A stretch of 61,222 nt of DNA. Origin: Gammaproteobacteria bacterium. GTDB lineage: Bacteria > Pseudomonadota > Gammaproteobacteria > SZUA-229. Under the pieces are notes generated by a model, which had not been told where the DNA came from, made no database searches, and saw only the letters and a program-made list of their open reading frames with translations. Shown here one piece after another: positions 24,812 to 33,853 of this stretch. Position numbers and translations under genes: made by a program. The stretch covers positions 1-61,222 of the forward strand of contig JAPHSS010000021.1 in NCBI GenBank assembly GCA_026195255.1, read 5' to 3'. Position 1 is the stretch's first letter, and the number at the start of each line of letters is the position of its first letter.

Positions 24812-25144
24812 TTAGCCACAACACTTTTTATATTTTTTCCCACTGCCGCATGAACACGGATCATTACGGTTTGGGGTTTTGTCAAACGTAGTGGTGGTTG
24901 GCTTGTTTAGTAAGGCATTAAGTTCATTGATATTCTCATCTATGGAGCTATCTACGGTAATATCGGCAAACAGTCCATTCTCTGCAACTAAGGTCTCTAC
25001 TTCTAGTTTTTTTTCATCACTGGAAACGACTAGCATTAATGGGTATTTTTCTGTGCCAGGCTTAGCGGTGCGCTTAGAGTTATAACCTGTTTTTACATGG
25101 TTTAGCCTTGTATGGATACGCCCTTTATAATACAGATCGTGCAT
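24812..25144 (-). CDS. SEC-C motif small metal-binding protein
   Basis: A 110-residue protein ending in a textbook SEC-C zinc motif, NRNDPCSCGSGKKYKKCCG. The rest (FYKGR-like start YYKGRIHTRLNHVKTGYNSK, then KYPLMLVVSSDEKKLEVETL and LNALLNKPTTTTFDKTPNR) matches the small proteobacterial SWIM/SEC-C family typified by PBPRA1643. Its role is unknown; the SEC-C tail of SecA binds zinc and SecB/ribosomes. Monocistronic and convergent with the HigA-like gene. Confidence 0.85.
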   Translation of the reverse strand: MHDLYYKGRIHTRLNHVKTGYNSKRTAKPGTEKYPLMLVVSSDEKKLEVETLVAENGLFADITVDSSIDENINELNALLNKPTTTTFDKTPNRNDPCSCGSGKKYKKCCG

Positions 25145-25274
25145 GAGTTCTCCGCAAACTTTAATGCTTGATTTTAGGAAAGATTATAACGTAAAGCGGT
25201 AAACAAGTCTTACCCTCTTGCTACTTTTTCTAAAAGGGCCTGACCCCTTATAATCTAATCGAAATACACAACAA

Positions 25275-26093
25275 CTAAAACCATTCTGCTGGATTTAAAC
25301 GATAAAATTTTTCCAGCTCTTTATACAGTTCAAGATGCTCTTTCTTAAATAATTTAGGCCGCTCAAAAAAAAGTTCAGTGACTACCGCAAAAAATTCACC
25401 TTCAGACTCTGCACCATAACCATCTATTAAAGTTTTTTTATGAGCTGCAATCTTATCTCTAAGCTGGGTATATTCTTCACTGAATACTTTTGTCCACGAC
25501 TTATAATCTTCTGCTGAATTTAGTACAGGTGTGCCATCGATACGGCCATCATCATTATCAAGTTGGTGGGCAAATTCATGATACACCACATTCTGCCCAT
25601 CCTTTTCATTCTGCGCACCTTGCTTTGAATGTTTCCATGACAAAACAACTTGCCCACGATGCCAGGACTCACCTGTGCGAACCGTTTCTTTAAGCGTATT
25701 AACTAGCCCGTCTGATGTTGTTTGCATAGACTTAAAAGCACCGGGGTAGACAAATATATTATACAGAGTTGGATAAAAATCATCGTCGCGATTAAGCAGC
25801 AAAATACAGGCCTGAGCAGCAATGGTTACTCTAATCTCATCATTTATTTGCAAGCCGTTATAACCACTAAACGTTTTTTCATGCAGAAACACATTAATTA
25901 AACCATGAAGTCTGCATTTGAGTTCATCTGGCAATTTTTGATACAAAGTCATATTTTTCTGCAATATTAAAACCCACTGCGGATTAAAGGCTTTAGTTTT
26001 TAACTTTTGGCGAAAACGCTTACGCTGAAATCGCATTGCAATTACAACTAAAAGGATAGTCAGGATGATAATAATGAGTAATATAATAGGCAT
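25275..26093 (-). CDS. mtfA: MtfA-family zinc-dependent peptidase, membrane-anchored
   Basis: A 272-residue protein with an N-terminal membrane helix (IILLIIIILTILLVVIAM) followed by basic residues, then the M90 peptidase domain. The zinc motif is HEFAH at 172-176 (NVVYHEFAHQLDNDDG) and the glutamate ligand lies in EGEFFAVVTELFFERP near 232. In E. coli, MtfA binds the Mlc repressor and affects the glucose phosphotransferase system. This version has an extra N-terminal anchor, as many non-enteric members do. Substrate here unknown. Confidence 0.9.
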   Translation of the reverse strand: MPIILLIIIILTILLVVIAMRFQRKRFRQKLKTKAFNPQWVLILQKNMTLYQKLPDELKCRLHGLINVFLHEKTFSGYNGLQINDEIRVTIAAQACILLLNRDDDFYPTLYNIFVYPGAFKSMQTTSDGLVNTLKETVRTGESWHRGQVVLSWKHSKQGAQNEKDGQNVVYHEFAHQLDNDDGRIDGTPVLNSAEDYKSWTKVFSEEYTQLRDKIAAHKKTLIDGYGAESEGEFFAVVTELFFERPKLFKKEHLELYKELEKFYRLNPAEWF

Positions 26094-26323
26094 TGTATTT
26101 ATTATGTATTCTGCTGTGAGTGAACTCCTGCTTAAATGTTATAAATGAAATAATAGGCGGTATAAATCATAACACTCATGATTCTCAGTTGTAACCAGCA
26201 CCATTATAAATACTTATCAGTTCTTTGCCTCTTCATAAAATAAGATGATTATCAAAAAAGCCCATAATCTGTTCTAATGGTAACAGTCGTTCATTAAATG
26301 AGTATCACCCGAGGAGGTGCGTT

Positions 26324-26791
26324 ATGGATATAACTCCTACCCTTATGACACAGCTTGAAAAACAGCATGTTCGTTTCGAAACCATTCATCATGACTCGTC
26401 CATTTCCAGCCTGAATACGGCTCACCGTGCGCAGATACCTGCCAGCCAACTGGTGAAGCCGGTTGTGTTACATGATGCACAGGGTTACGTCATGGCACTG
26501 GTGCCCTCTACTCGTTATGTGTATATCAGCAAGCTTAATGATCTGATGCATCGCAACCTGGTGCTGGCCACTGAGGATGAACTGGTTGGTTTATTTAACG
26601 ATTGTGAGACCGGCGCAATTCCACCGATAGGTCAGGCTTATGGCATGCAAACGGTCATCGATTGTGAACTGGAATGCTGTAATGAAATTTATATTGAAGC
26701 GGGTAACCATGAAGATGTTGTGCACATGAGTGGTAATGCTTTTCATAAACTGATGACAGACTGTGCTTATGAAGATATCGCCATTCACTAA
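26324..26791 (+). CDS. YbaK/EbsC-family aminoacyl-tRNA deacylase-like protein
   Basis: A 155-residue YbaK/ProX-type protein behind a very strong ribosome site (GAGGAGGT). Members remove mischarged amino acids from tRNA, for example Ala or Cys from tRNA-Pro. The fold is recognisable in IPASQLVKPVVLHDAQGYVM (the conserved Lys of the active site is in LVKPV), YVYISKLNDLMHRNLVLATE and GAIPPIGQAYGM. The gene has its own terminator and no operon partners. Confidence 0.85.
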   Translation: MDITPTLMTQLEKQHVRFETIHHDSSISSLNTAHRAQIPASQLVKPVVLHDAQGYVMALVPSTRYVYISKLNDLMHRNLVLATEDELVGLFNDCETGAIPPIGQAYGMQTVIDCELECCNEIYIEAGNHEDVVHMSGNAFHKLMTDCAYEDIAIH

Positions 26792-26810
26792 ACGATGATG
26801 TAGATGTTTT

Positions 26811-26843
26811 AAATGCCCGGTTTTATAAGCCGGGCATTTTTTA
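26811..26843 (+). terminator. Terminator after the YbaK-like gene
   Basis: AAATGCCCGG and CCGGGCATTT form a perfect 10-bp stem with a TTTTATAAG loop and a T tail. Confidence 0.9.
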
Positions 26844-26940
26844 TGACGTAATAAGAGACAGCCCACGTTTAATGCGAACTATGGAATTAGAAAACGTAAT
26901 AAGAGCCATTTTTCCATTTTTACCAACCAATACATTATCT

Positions 26941-26975
26941 TTAACTATAATTGGTTAATTACCGATTATAGTTAA
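26941..26975. promoter_or_regulatory. 35-bp palindrome upstream of a cNMP-binding protein gene
   Basis: TTAACTATAAT and ATTATAGTTAA are perfect 11-bp arms; the inner GGT/ACC bases also pair. It ends 21 bases before the start codon of the next gene. It could be an operator or a 5' leader hairpin. Confidence 0.6.
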
Positions 26976-26996
26976 ATAAAACAATGGTTAAATTTT

Positions 26997-27782
26997 ATGT
27001 ATTTAGATGATTCTGCTCTTCATGATGTCTCTGAACTTTGGGCAAACTGTATAAGTTCAACGCCATCTTTTATGAACGGCGCACCCGTTAAAACCGAAAA
27101 TCACATGTTACCTACGGAGAGTACAATTGATTTCAGTGCGTCTAAATCTATATACATATTAAAGCAGGGCGCGCTTAAAGAAACCTATATGAATAATGTT
27201 GTTATTAACTATGAACCTGGTGATTTAGTGGGCGTTACATCTTTATTAAATAATTGTAAAACGACTGTATCAACCGATTTTTCTGTTGTTGTAGATGAAT
27301 ATAATATAAAAGAACTCATGGCGTTTATTTGTTCAGACATTTCTCGTTTTGAAGCCTGGAATACCTATCTATTAAGTTTTATGCAAAGTTACCAGATTCT
27401 AATGTGCCATCACATGGAGCAGGAGGTTCAGTTTCATCCTGAGATACGTCATTATGATGAAGGCGATATTATTATTGAGGAGGATTCTAATGATAATGAT
27501 GTCTTTACTCTCATATCAGGTAAAGCAAATGTTTATGTTAAAGATGCATTGGTCGGTGAGATATTGCGAGATGAGTTATTCGGTGCGATAGCGGCACTCA
27601 CCAATACAGCTAGAACCGCGACAGTTAAAGCAGAATCTAAATGCTCTGTATTAGTTGTGCCCAGTACAAGTTTTAAAGAACTCTTAATCAGCCGGCCTGA
27701 TACGGTTGCCAAATTAATTGAAGATATGGCCAGGTCAATTATTTCAAGTAATGAAAAAATTATTGCTCAGAAATCGATTTAG
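26997..27782 (+). CDS. Cyclic-nucleotide-binding domain protein without HTH
   Basis: A 261-residue protein with two regions of CRP-like beta-roll character. The first (about 45-110) is degenerate (SIYILKQGALKETYMNNVVI, YEPGDLVGVTSLLNN). The second (about 145-235) is a good cNMP domain: RHYDEGDIIIEEDSNDNDVF, TLISGKANVYVKDALVGEIL, ELFGAIAALTNTARTATVKA. No DNA-binding domain follows; the protein ends in a short helix. It is therefore a nucleotide- or ligand-sensing protein rather than a CRP-type activator. Its partner is not apparent. Confidence 0.75.
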   Translation: MYLDDSALHDVSELWANCISSTPSFMNGAPVKTENHMLPTESTIDFSASKSIYILKQGALKETYMNNVVINYEPGDLVGVTSLLNNCKTTVSTDFSVVVDEYNIKELMAFICSDISRFEAWNTYLLSFMQSYQILMCHHMEQEVQFHPEIRHYDEGDIIIEEDSNDNDVFTLISGKANVYVKDALVGEILRDELFGAIAALTNTARTATVKAESKCSVLVVPSTSFKELLISRPDTVAKLIEDMARSIISSNEKIIAQKSI

Positions 27783-27870
27783 ATAAATTTAATAAAGAAT
27801 CTGGGGCAGACTGGAGTATCCCTACTTTTGCTTCTTCATTCTTTCCTTTGCTACCTGGCCTGATATCTCT

Positions 27871-28200
27871 TTAACTAAAAAATTTACAAGATTTTAAACC
27901 CGATTTTTCAGCATTTGAAATATTCCTGATAATATTTTTATTATCAAATAGCTTTTTTATCATATATTTATTAAGTGGGGTGGGCTCAAAAGATTTGAGT
28001 GTTACATCTAAACTTGCACCTGCTTTTAGCATAGTAAATGCCTGTTGAGCCAGAAATTTTGATTGTGTGCAGTCTTTTGACTCTGCAGAGCTTGATAAAG
28101 GCTGTAACAGTAATGCTGTTGCTAGTAAAATAGTGTGTGAGTAGTTAGTCAATTTGTTAATCCATTTAAAATATTTATCTCTATATATTAGTAATAACAT
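27871..28200 (-). CDS. Small exported hypothetical protein
   Basis: A 109-residue frame with a signal-peptide-like segment (YSHTILLATALLLQPLSSSAES) and a mature part of about 65 residues containing two Cys (DCTQSKF near the N-terminus and LKSCKFFS at the end), which could form a disulfide in the periplasm. The first 15 residues before the signal may not be translated; a later start is possible. I do not recognise the family. Confidence 0.5.
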   Translation of the reverse strand: MLLLIYRDKYFKWINKLTNYSHTILLATALLLQPLSSSAESKDCTQSKFLAQQAFTMLKAGASLDVTLKSFEPTPLNKYMIKKLFDNKNIIRNISNAEKSGLKSCKFFS

Positions 28201-28345
28201 ACAGATGTTAAGGCATTATAAAAAACAGTGTAACAATGTAGTCACTATTTTTTATGCGTTTTTTTTTTGCAAATAATATCATAATATATTGATTTTGTGA
28301 CTTAAAATTACCAAAAAGCAGGATAGTTCACATAACAGAAAGATT

Positions 28346-28870
28346 GGGGTCAGGTCTTTCCATGCAACATTGTCCAGAATAAGTCAAACTTGATTTATGG
28401 CAAGACCACTCAGGCTAGCATTTGCAGGTGGCTTATATCATGTTACTTCACGGGGCGTTAGGCGTGAGGATATCTACGTGGGTGATGAAGACCGGGAAGA
28501 GTGGTTATCGTTTCTGGGGCGAGTCTGTTATCGATTTAACTGGCGTTGGTTTACCAACTATCTGGAAAGAATTAAAAAATCAGGTTTTTAGCCTCTGATG
28601 GATACATAAATAAAAAATAGAAAATGATCAATAAAAAAGAATCATTAAATGATGTGCCGAAACTACAGAGAAGAAAAATAGCAAAGCCATTGGCGTTTTA
28701 TGAAAAGAAATACAAAGACGCTAAAGTTGCCATCTCAAAGCATATTTGACGGGTGACTATACTCTAAAAGAAATTGCAGATCATTTTGGAAGCATTATTC
28801 CACAGTAAGTCGAATAATTAAAAACTATGAATTATGAATGTGGCATTGAAAGACCTGACACGGTTTTATG
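28346..28870 (+). pseudogene. Decayed REP-associated tyrosine transposase with flanking repeats
   Basis: The start at 28397 gives the typical opening of an IS200-like RAYT (MARPLRLAFAGGLYHVTSRG, then REDIYVGDEDREEWLSFLGR). After about 52 codons the frame runs into a stop; the catalytic HUH/tyrosine core is missing. The family C-terminus resumes out of frame (VPKLQRRKIAKPLAFYEKKY, GDYTLKEIADHFG) and is again broken near 28790. The unit is bracketed by inverted copies of a REP sequence: GGGGTCAGGTCTTTCCATG at 28346-28364 and CATTGAAAGACCTGACACGG at 28844-28863. Clearly non-functional. Confidence 0.85.
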
Positions 28871-29004
28871 GCACAATCTATTCATTAGGCTTATGTTAGA
28901 TCCTTCTCTTGTGTAAGGCTACGCATGTGGTATTGTAGTTATCAAAGATATTGTGGGTGTTTTTATTGGTGCCTTTGCAATTATATTATAAATTTCAATA
29001 AGGC

Positions 29005-31569
29005 ATGTTCACCAGAACTCAAATAATCAACGAAATAAGAGTCTCTTATATGTTGTCTGCTTTAACGCAACTATACGATCATTTGATACTTAAACGTCCC
29101 GTTTATCCTGTTCTTGTCTGTGTTTTGATAACGCTCCTGTTTGCCTCTTACATTCCTGATTTTAAACTCGATGCCTCCGCTGATTCCCTGGTTCTGGAAA
29201 ATGACAAAGCACTGAAATTTTACCGTTCGATTAAAGCCAGGTATGGCTCGGATGATTTTTTGATTATCACTTATACGCCTGAAAAGGATCTGTTCTCAGA
29301 ACCTGTATTAAATGATATTAGAAAATTGCGGGATGATATTAAAAAACTGCCGCGCATTGATTCTGTGGTCAGTATTCTTGATGTACCACTGACCCAGAGC
29401 CCTCCCGTGAGTCTGGCAGAACTTAGCAAAGAAATCCGTACCCTGGAAACGCCAGGCATTGATATTCAACTCGCCCGCAGTGAACTACTGACCAGCCCCC
29501 TGTACAGCAATATGTTAATTAGCCTGGATGCCGGAACTACCGCTATCCAGGTGAATTTTAAACGTGATGAAACTTACCACAAGCTGCTAATTAAACGAAA
29601 TTCATTAAGAGAAAAACAACTTGCCGTAAAGCTTAAACCGGATGAGCAGCACCAGCTTGAGTTAATCAGTAAAGCTTTCAAGGATTATAATTACGCGCTA
29701 CAGGATCAGGAAACACGCTTAATCAGTGATATTCGCAAACTCATGATTCAACACGGTAGTCAGGCTCGTCTGCACCTTGGCGGGGTGCCGATGATAGCCT
29801 CCGATTCAATTGATTTTATCCAGAATGATATGAAAACCTTTGGTATAGGCGTGGTTATTTTTATTGTTGTGATCCTGGCTGTAGCCTTTCGTAAAGTTCG
29901 CTGGATTATTCTGCCTATGCTGACCTGTTTTATCTCAGGTGTTATTATGACCGGCCTGCTAGGCCTGCTCGACTGGCGAGTGACGGTTGTATCATCTAAT
30001 TTTATCTCCCTGTTGTTAATAATTAACCTGTCACTGACGATCCATCTAATTGTGCGATATCGCGAATTGCGTGTTAAGGCATTCAGCAGTGATCAACAGA
30101 CACTCATTTTAGAAACCGTTAGATCAAAGTTCGCTCCGTCTTTTTATACAGCAATTACAACCATGGTTGCTTTTGCTTCTCTACTGGTGAGTGATATACG
30201 ACCGGTGATTGATTTTGGCTGGATGATGGTAATGGGGGTGACTATTGCATTTATCATCAGCTTTGTTTTCTTTCCTGCGCTGTTAATGTTTTTTAAACCA
30301 GGGCCTGTGGATAAGCTGGATGATCTTACCGGTTACATTATCAGCCAGATTGCCACTGTTATAAATCGATATAATAAAACCATTGTTGTATTGTTTGTAT
30401 TGTTCAGTGTTTTTAGTGTTCTGGGTATTTCATTATTAACGGTTGAAAACAGGTTTATTGATTATTACAAGAAACAAACTGAAATTTACCAGGGCATGGA
30501 ACTGATTGACCAGAAACTGGGCGGCACCACACCCATGGATATTGTTATCTCGGCACCGGCATCTTTCTTTAAGAAAGCGGATGAGGTTGATAGTAATGCA
30601 GATTTTTCAGAATTTTCTTCTCTGGAAGAAGAGCTCGAATTTGAATTAGAAGATAAAGATTCTGGAGGGATAACCGCCAGCAGTTACTGGTTTAATTACA
30701 ACCGGATGGAAACAATTAAAGGCATACATAATTACCTTGATCAGTTACCTGAAACCGGTAAGGTTCTGTCTATATATACTTCGGTATCAATGCTCGAACA
30801 ACTTAAAAATAACCAGGACCTTGATGACTTCTTCCTGTCGCTAATTTATAAGCGTGTACCCCATGAAATGCAACAGGCGCTATTTACGCCCTATATGCTG
30901 CTGGATGGTAACCAGTTGCGTTTTAGCCTTCGTTTATTTGAATCTGACAAAAACCTGCAACGAAATAAATTAATAGAAAAAATCAGATTAGATTTAATGA
31001 ATAAATTTAATATTCAAGCAGAACAGATCCAGTTAACCGGCATGGCAGTGTTATATAACAATATGCTGCAAAGCCTTTTTGCTTCCCAAATAAAGACCAT
31101 TGGCGTTATCTTTATTGCCATTATGATTATGTTTGCCTTCTTGTTTCGTTCCATACCCCTTGCCTGTGTTGCGATTATTCCAAATATGCTACCTGCAGTC
31201 ATGATGCTGGGCCTAATGGGGCTGGCGGGTATTCCCCTGGACATTATGACAATTACTATTGCCGCCATCTGTATTGGTATTGCAGTGGATGATACCATCC
31301 ATTATGTGCACCGCTTCAAAGAGGAGTTTGTTAAAGACTCTAATTACCTGGAGGCCACAAAGCGTTGTCATTCAAGCATTGGTCGTGCCATGTATTTCAC
31401 AACCGTAACGCTGACACTGGGTTTCTCTATTCTTGTCTTCTCTAACTTTGTGCCCATTATTTATTTTGGCTTACTCACCGGTTTTGCCATTCTGGTAGCA
31501 CTGTTGGCAGACCTGACGCTATTGCCGGTGTTGTTAAGGCTTTTTAAGCCATTAGGTAGAGAAAACTAG
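29005..31569 (+). CDS. RND/MMPL-superfamily exporter
   Basis: An 854-residue membrane protein with two sets of one plus five transmembrane helices separated by periplasmic domains, the layout of single-chain MMPL/hydrophobe exporters. The N-terminal periplasmic start FKLDASADSLVLENDKALKF is typical. Membrane clusters lie near 275-425 and 690-845, and the conserved segment IDIMT-like PLDIMTITIAAICIGIAVDD, THY contains the Asp pair expected for proton coupling. Starts at 29005 (AAGG upstream) or 29050 are both possible. Transport substrate unknown; relatives move lipids or hydrophobic compounds. The gene is bracketed by transposase-derived repeats. Confidence 0.85.
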   Translation: MFTRTQIINEIRVSYMLSALTQLYDHLILKRPVYPVLVCVLITLLFASYIPDFKLDASADSLVLENDKALKFYRSIKARYGSDDFLIITYTPEKDLFSEPVLNDIRKLRDDIKKLPRIDSVVSILDVPLTQSPPVSLAELSKEIRTLETPGIDIQLARSELLTSPLYSNMLISLDAGTTAIQVNFKRDETYHKLLIKRNSLREKQLAVKLKPDEQHQLELISKAFKDYNYALQDQETRLISDIRKLMIQHGSQARLHLGGVPMIASDSIDFIQNDMKTFGIGVVIFIVVILAVAFRKVRWIILPMLTCFISGVIMTGLLGLLDWRVTVVSSNFISLLLIINLSLTIHLIVRYRELRVKAFSSDQQTLILETVRSKFAPSFYTAITTMVAFASLLVSDIRPVIDFGWMMVMGVTIAFIISFVFFPALLMFFKPGPVDKLDDLTGYIISQIATVINRYNKTIVVLFVLFSVFSVLGISLLTVENRFIDYYKKQTEIYQGMELIDQKLGGTTPMDIVISAPASFFKKADEVDSNADFSEFSSLEEELEFELEDKDSGGITASSYWFNYNRMETIKGIHNYLDQLPETGKVLSIYTSVSMLEQLKNNQDLDDFFLSLIYKRVPHEMQQALFTPYMLLDGNQLRFSLRLFESDKNLQRNKLIEKIRLDLMNKFNIQAEQIQLTGMAVLYNNMLQSLFASQIKTIGVIFIAIMIMFAFLFRSIPLACVAIIPNMLPAVMMLGLMGLAGIPLDIMTITIAAICIGIAVDDTIHYVHRFKEEFVKDSNYLEATKRCHSSIGRAMYFTTVTLTLGFSILVFSNFVPIIYFGLLTGFAILVALLADLTLLPVLLRLFKPLGREN

Positions 31570-31570
31570 A

Positions 31571-31697
31571 GGGTATTATTTTTTGGCACCAATTAACTTC
31601 AAAAGAAATTGGAGATCATTTTGGGAAGCATTATTCCACAGTAAGTCGAATAATTTAAAACTAAGAATGTGGCATGGAAAGACCTGACCCCGGTTTT
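31571..31697 (+). repeat. Transposase C-terminal remnant plus REP motif, copy 1
   Basis: About 125 bp nearly identical to 32228-32351. It encodes a fragment of the RAYT C-terminal HTH (SKEIGDHFG..HYSTVSRII type) without a complete frame and ends with CATGGAAAGACCTGACCCCGG (31673-31693), the REP motif found at the transposase remnant. Confidence 0.8.
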
Positions 31698-31716
31698 TCG
31701 GTATAAGACAAGAGTC

Positions 31717-32058
31717 TTATAATGCTGATTTTTTCTCAGAAAACTTTTGTATTAAGAGTAAATGCTGTTCACGAATCTTACTTAGTGGTAGTGCTTCTAA
31801 AAGCTCAATACTGATGAACTTTTTTTCTATCCGCACAATTTTTGCTTTTACGTTAAATTGTTCATTGTCTGGAAAAATAATAGTTGTATTGATTACTTTA
31901 TCTTGTATAAAGTGACTATCACTTGCATTGTAAAACTTAATGCCGAATTCAGATGCGTCGAAGACATCAAAGCTTTTGTCTTGCAATGTGATAGTGGGGT
32001 AATAAGACCGTGGAAATTCCACTCTAAAAGATTCACGCTTTTGTTCAACCATAAACAA
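31717..32058 (-). CDS. PilZ-domain protein
   Basis: A 113-residue single-domain protein. The c-di-GMP-binding motifs are present in modified form: KRESFRVEFP for RxxxR and DASEFGIKF for the D/NxSxxG loop. PilZ proteins of this size act as diguanylate-sensing adaptors for motility, exopolysaccharide or pili. The start is either of two ATGs six bases apart. No neighbour points to a pathway. It lies between two transposase-derived repeats on the opposite strand. Confidence 0.8.
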   Translation of the reverse strand: MFMVEQKRESFRVEFPRSYYPTITLQDKSFDVFDASEFGIKFYNASDSHFIQDKVINTTIIFPDNEQFNVKAKIVRIEKKFISIELLEALPLSKIREQHLLLIQKFSEKKSAL

Positions 32059-32227
32059 ACCAAAATATGTTCTTACCGGCTTGCTATTATAAGTTGTATC
32101 ATTTATTAGCCAGTTCCCTATTATCCTTTATTTCTACCTAATATATCTATTACCCATTTGGTCTAACCCAAATTAGTCTGGAATAGGGGTAGAACAGATG
32201 TCAGGGTACACAAATTTCTAATATTGG

Positions 32228-32380
32228 AGAGTATTATTCTCTGGCACCAATTACCTTCAAAAGAAATTGGAGATCATTTTGGGAAGCATTATTCCACAGT
32301 AAGTCGAATAATTAAAAACTATGAATGTGGCATGGAAAGACCTGACCCCGGTTTTGTGGAAAGACCTGACCCCGGTTTTG
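32228..32380 (+). repeat. Transposase C-terminal remnant plus two REP motifs, copy 2
   Basis: The frame here reads SKEIGDHFGKHYSTVSRIIK, a clean RAYT C-terminal HTH, but lacks everything upstream. The REP motif GGAAAGACCTGACCCCGG occurs twice in tandem (32331-32351 and 32358-32376). A further CGGCACCAATTACC block near 32425 repeats the start of the unit. Confidence 0.8.
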
Positions 32381-32443
32381 CGGTTTTCGGTTTTGCAGAG
32401 TATTGTCCATTAGCCTCAGTTACCGGCACCAATTACCCACAAC

Positions 32444-33853
32444 CTAATTCAACGTTCTAAATCGAGAGTTAATATTTCTATCAACCGATTTCCCATCTAT
32501 ATATAAAGAAATCACATCAAAAAGTTTTTCATCACCCGCTAAATTGGCAACATGAGTTGGGCTGATTGTGTGTCTGCCTAAGGTTGCCTGTGTTGGCCAG
32601 TTAACATCCGAATAAGCTACATATATTAATTCGGAGCAAATAATTTTATCATTAGATTCAATGTCAAAATTAAAGTCATAAGCCTTGTCTACCTGACGTA
32701 ATGAACGAATTATTGTATCGGCTCTTTGCTGTGTTGTTATTTTAGAATGCCTAAGTACGGCTAAATCATCGACATTCATAAATTTTCGTAATGGGTTTAA
32801 TTCAACACCTGTGCGTAATGCCTCAACAACTAGATGCGCATTTTTTATCTCATCATGATGCTGTTTAACAATGGGGTGATTCCATATGCCGAGTTTTTTA
32901 AGCTCAGATTCAGTGCCTACCCAAATAGCAACATGACCCCAGTAGCCAGGGATAAGTTTGTCGGTTAAGCGAAAAGGTGTTTTTTCGAGCAGAATATCAC
33001 CTGCTTTTAATTGCAGAGATAAATGATCATGAGAGTCTGTGTCTTTAAATAAGTGACCATTGCGGGTTTTAATAAATCCAACTGAATTACCAAATAATAA
33101 ACTAAACAGATTAATTCCATTATTGGTCAAGCTTGCTAGTGTGTCGCCAGTAATGCCGCTGAAAAATATGGTTTTTTGATGAAGTACATATAAGGGAGAA
33201 ACCTTCAGGGTACTTTTATAAGATTCACTCTGCGTAATTAAGGTATACAAATACTGGTTCAATTCATTTTGTTTATAAGTATTCGATTGTTTTATCCAGT
33301 TGTCTTCAAAATAATTAATGGCCTGCCGCACTCGCTGGCGATTAGAGACAGAATTGTAAGCAAGGGTGATTGCAGTTAATTTTGAGCTTGAAAGATTATA
33401 GCCTTTTTTTCTAGAGTTTAAGTATCGTCGTAACCTGGTGTCTTCTTCAAATATACTTATTGCCAGTAAATAGTTGTCGTATAAGGTTAATGCAGCTGAA
33501 AGCGAAAGCATGATTCCTTTTAAACTATTTTCAGGTGATGTGATTGTCTCTTTAGAGTCGAGTAGATATTCATAGTAGTAAGCAACTTCATAAAAGTCTT
33601 TTCTTAATTCAAGATGTAGTTGCATGCCTGAATTTAATGTTTCAATATCTTCACCCGTTAATGGGCGGCCTTCAGAAAATTTTAACTGTATTTGGCGGTA
33701 TACCTGAATAGTTTGTTCTCGATAACTAAATGCCTGTTCAACCAGTTGTTGATAATTTTCAATGTCTTTATCAATTTGTCGGGTCATCTCTGTATTGGCA
33801 TGGCAGATTGAGACAAATAGCATTGATATAAATAATAGTGCGAGATTCTTCAT
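32444..33853 (-). CDS. Secreted YiiX-like permuted papain-fold hydrolase
   Basis: A 469-residue exported protein with signal peptide (KNLALLFISMLFVSICHA). Residues 20-270 are mostly helical and of unknown function. The C-terminal part has the YiiX/YebB-type circularly permuted NlpC/P60 layout: AGDILLEKTP, then GHVAIWVG with the putative catalytic His near 304, and IICSELIYVAYSDVNWP with the putative Cys near 405. Such proteins are thought to hydrolyse amide or lipid acyl bonds. The stop codon lies just beyond a transposase-derived repeat. Substrate unknown. Confidence 0.8.
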   Translation of the reverse strand: MKNLALLFISMLFVSICHANTEMTRQIDKDIENYQQLVEQAFSYREQTIQVYRQIQLKFSEGRPLTGEDIETLNSGMQLHLELRKDFYEVAYYYEYLLDSKETITSPENSLKGIMLSLSAALTLYDNYLLAISIFEEDTRLRRYLNSRKKGYNLSSSKLTAITLAYNSVSNRQRVRQAINYFEDNWIKQSNTYKQNELNQYLYTLITQSESYKSTLKVSPLYVLHQKTIFFSGITGDTLASLTNNGINLFSLLFGNSVGFIKTRNGHLFKDTDSHDHLSLQLKAGDILLEKTPFRLTDKLIPGYWGHVAIWVGTESELKKLGIWNHPIVKQHHDEIKNAHLVVEALRTGVELNPLRKFMNVDDLAVLRHSKITTQQRADTIIRSLRQVDKAYDFNFDIESNDKIICSELIYVAYSDVNWPTQATLGRHTISPTHVANLAGDEKLFDVISLYIDGKSVDRNINSRFRTLN

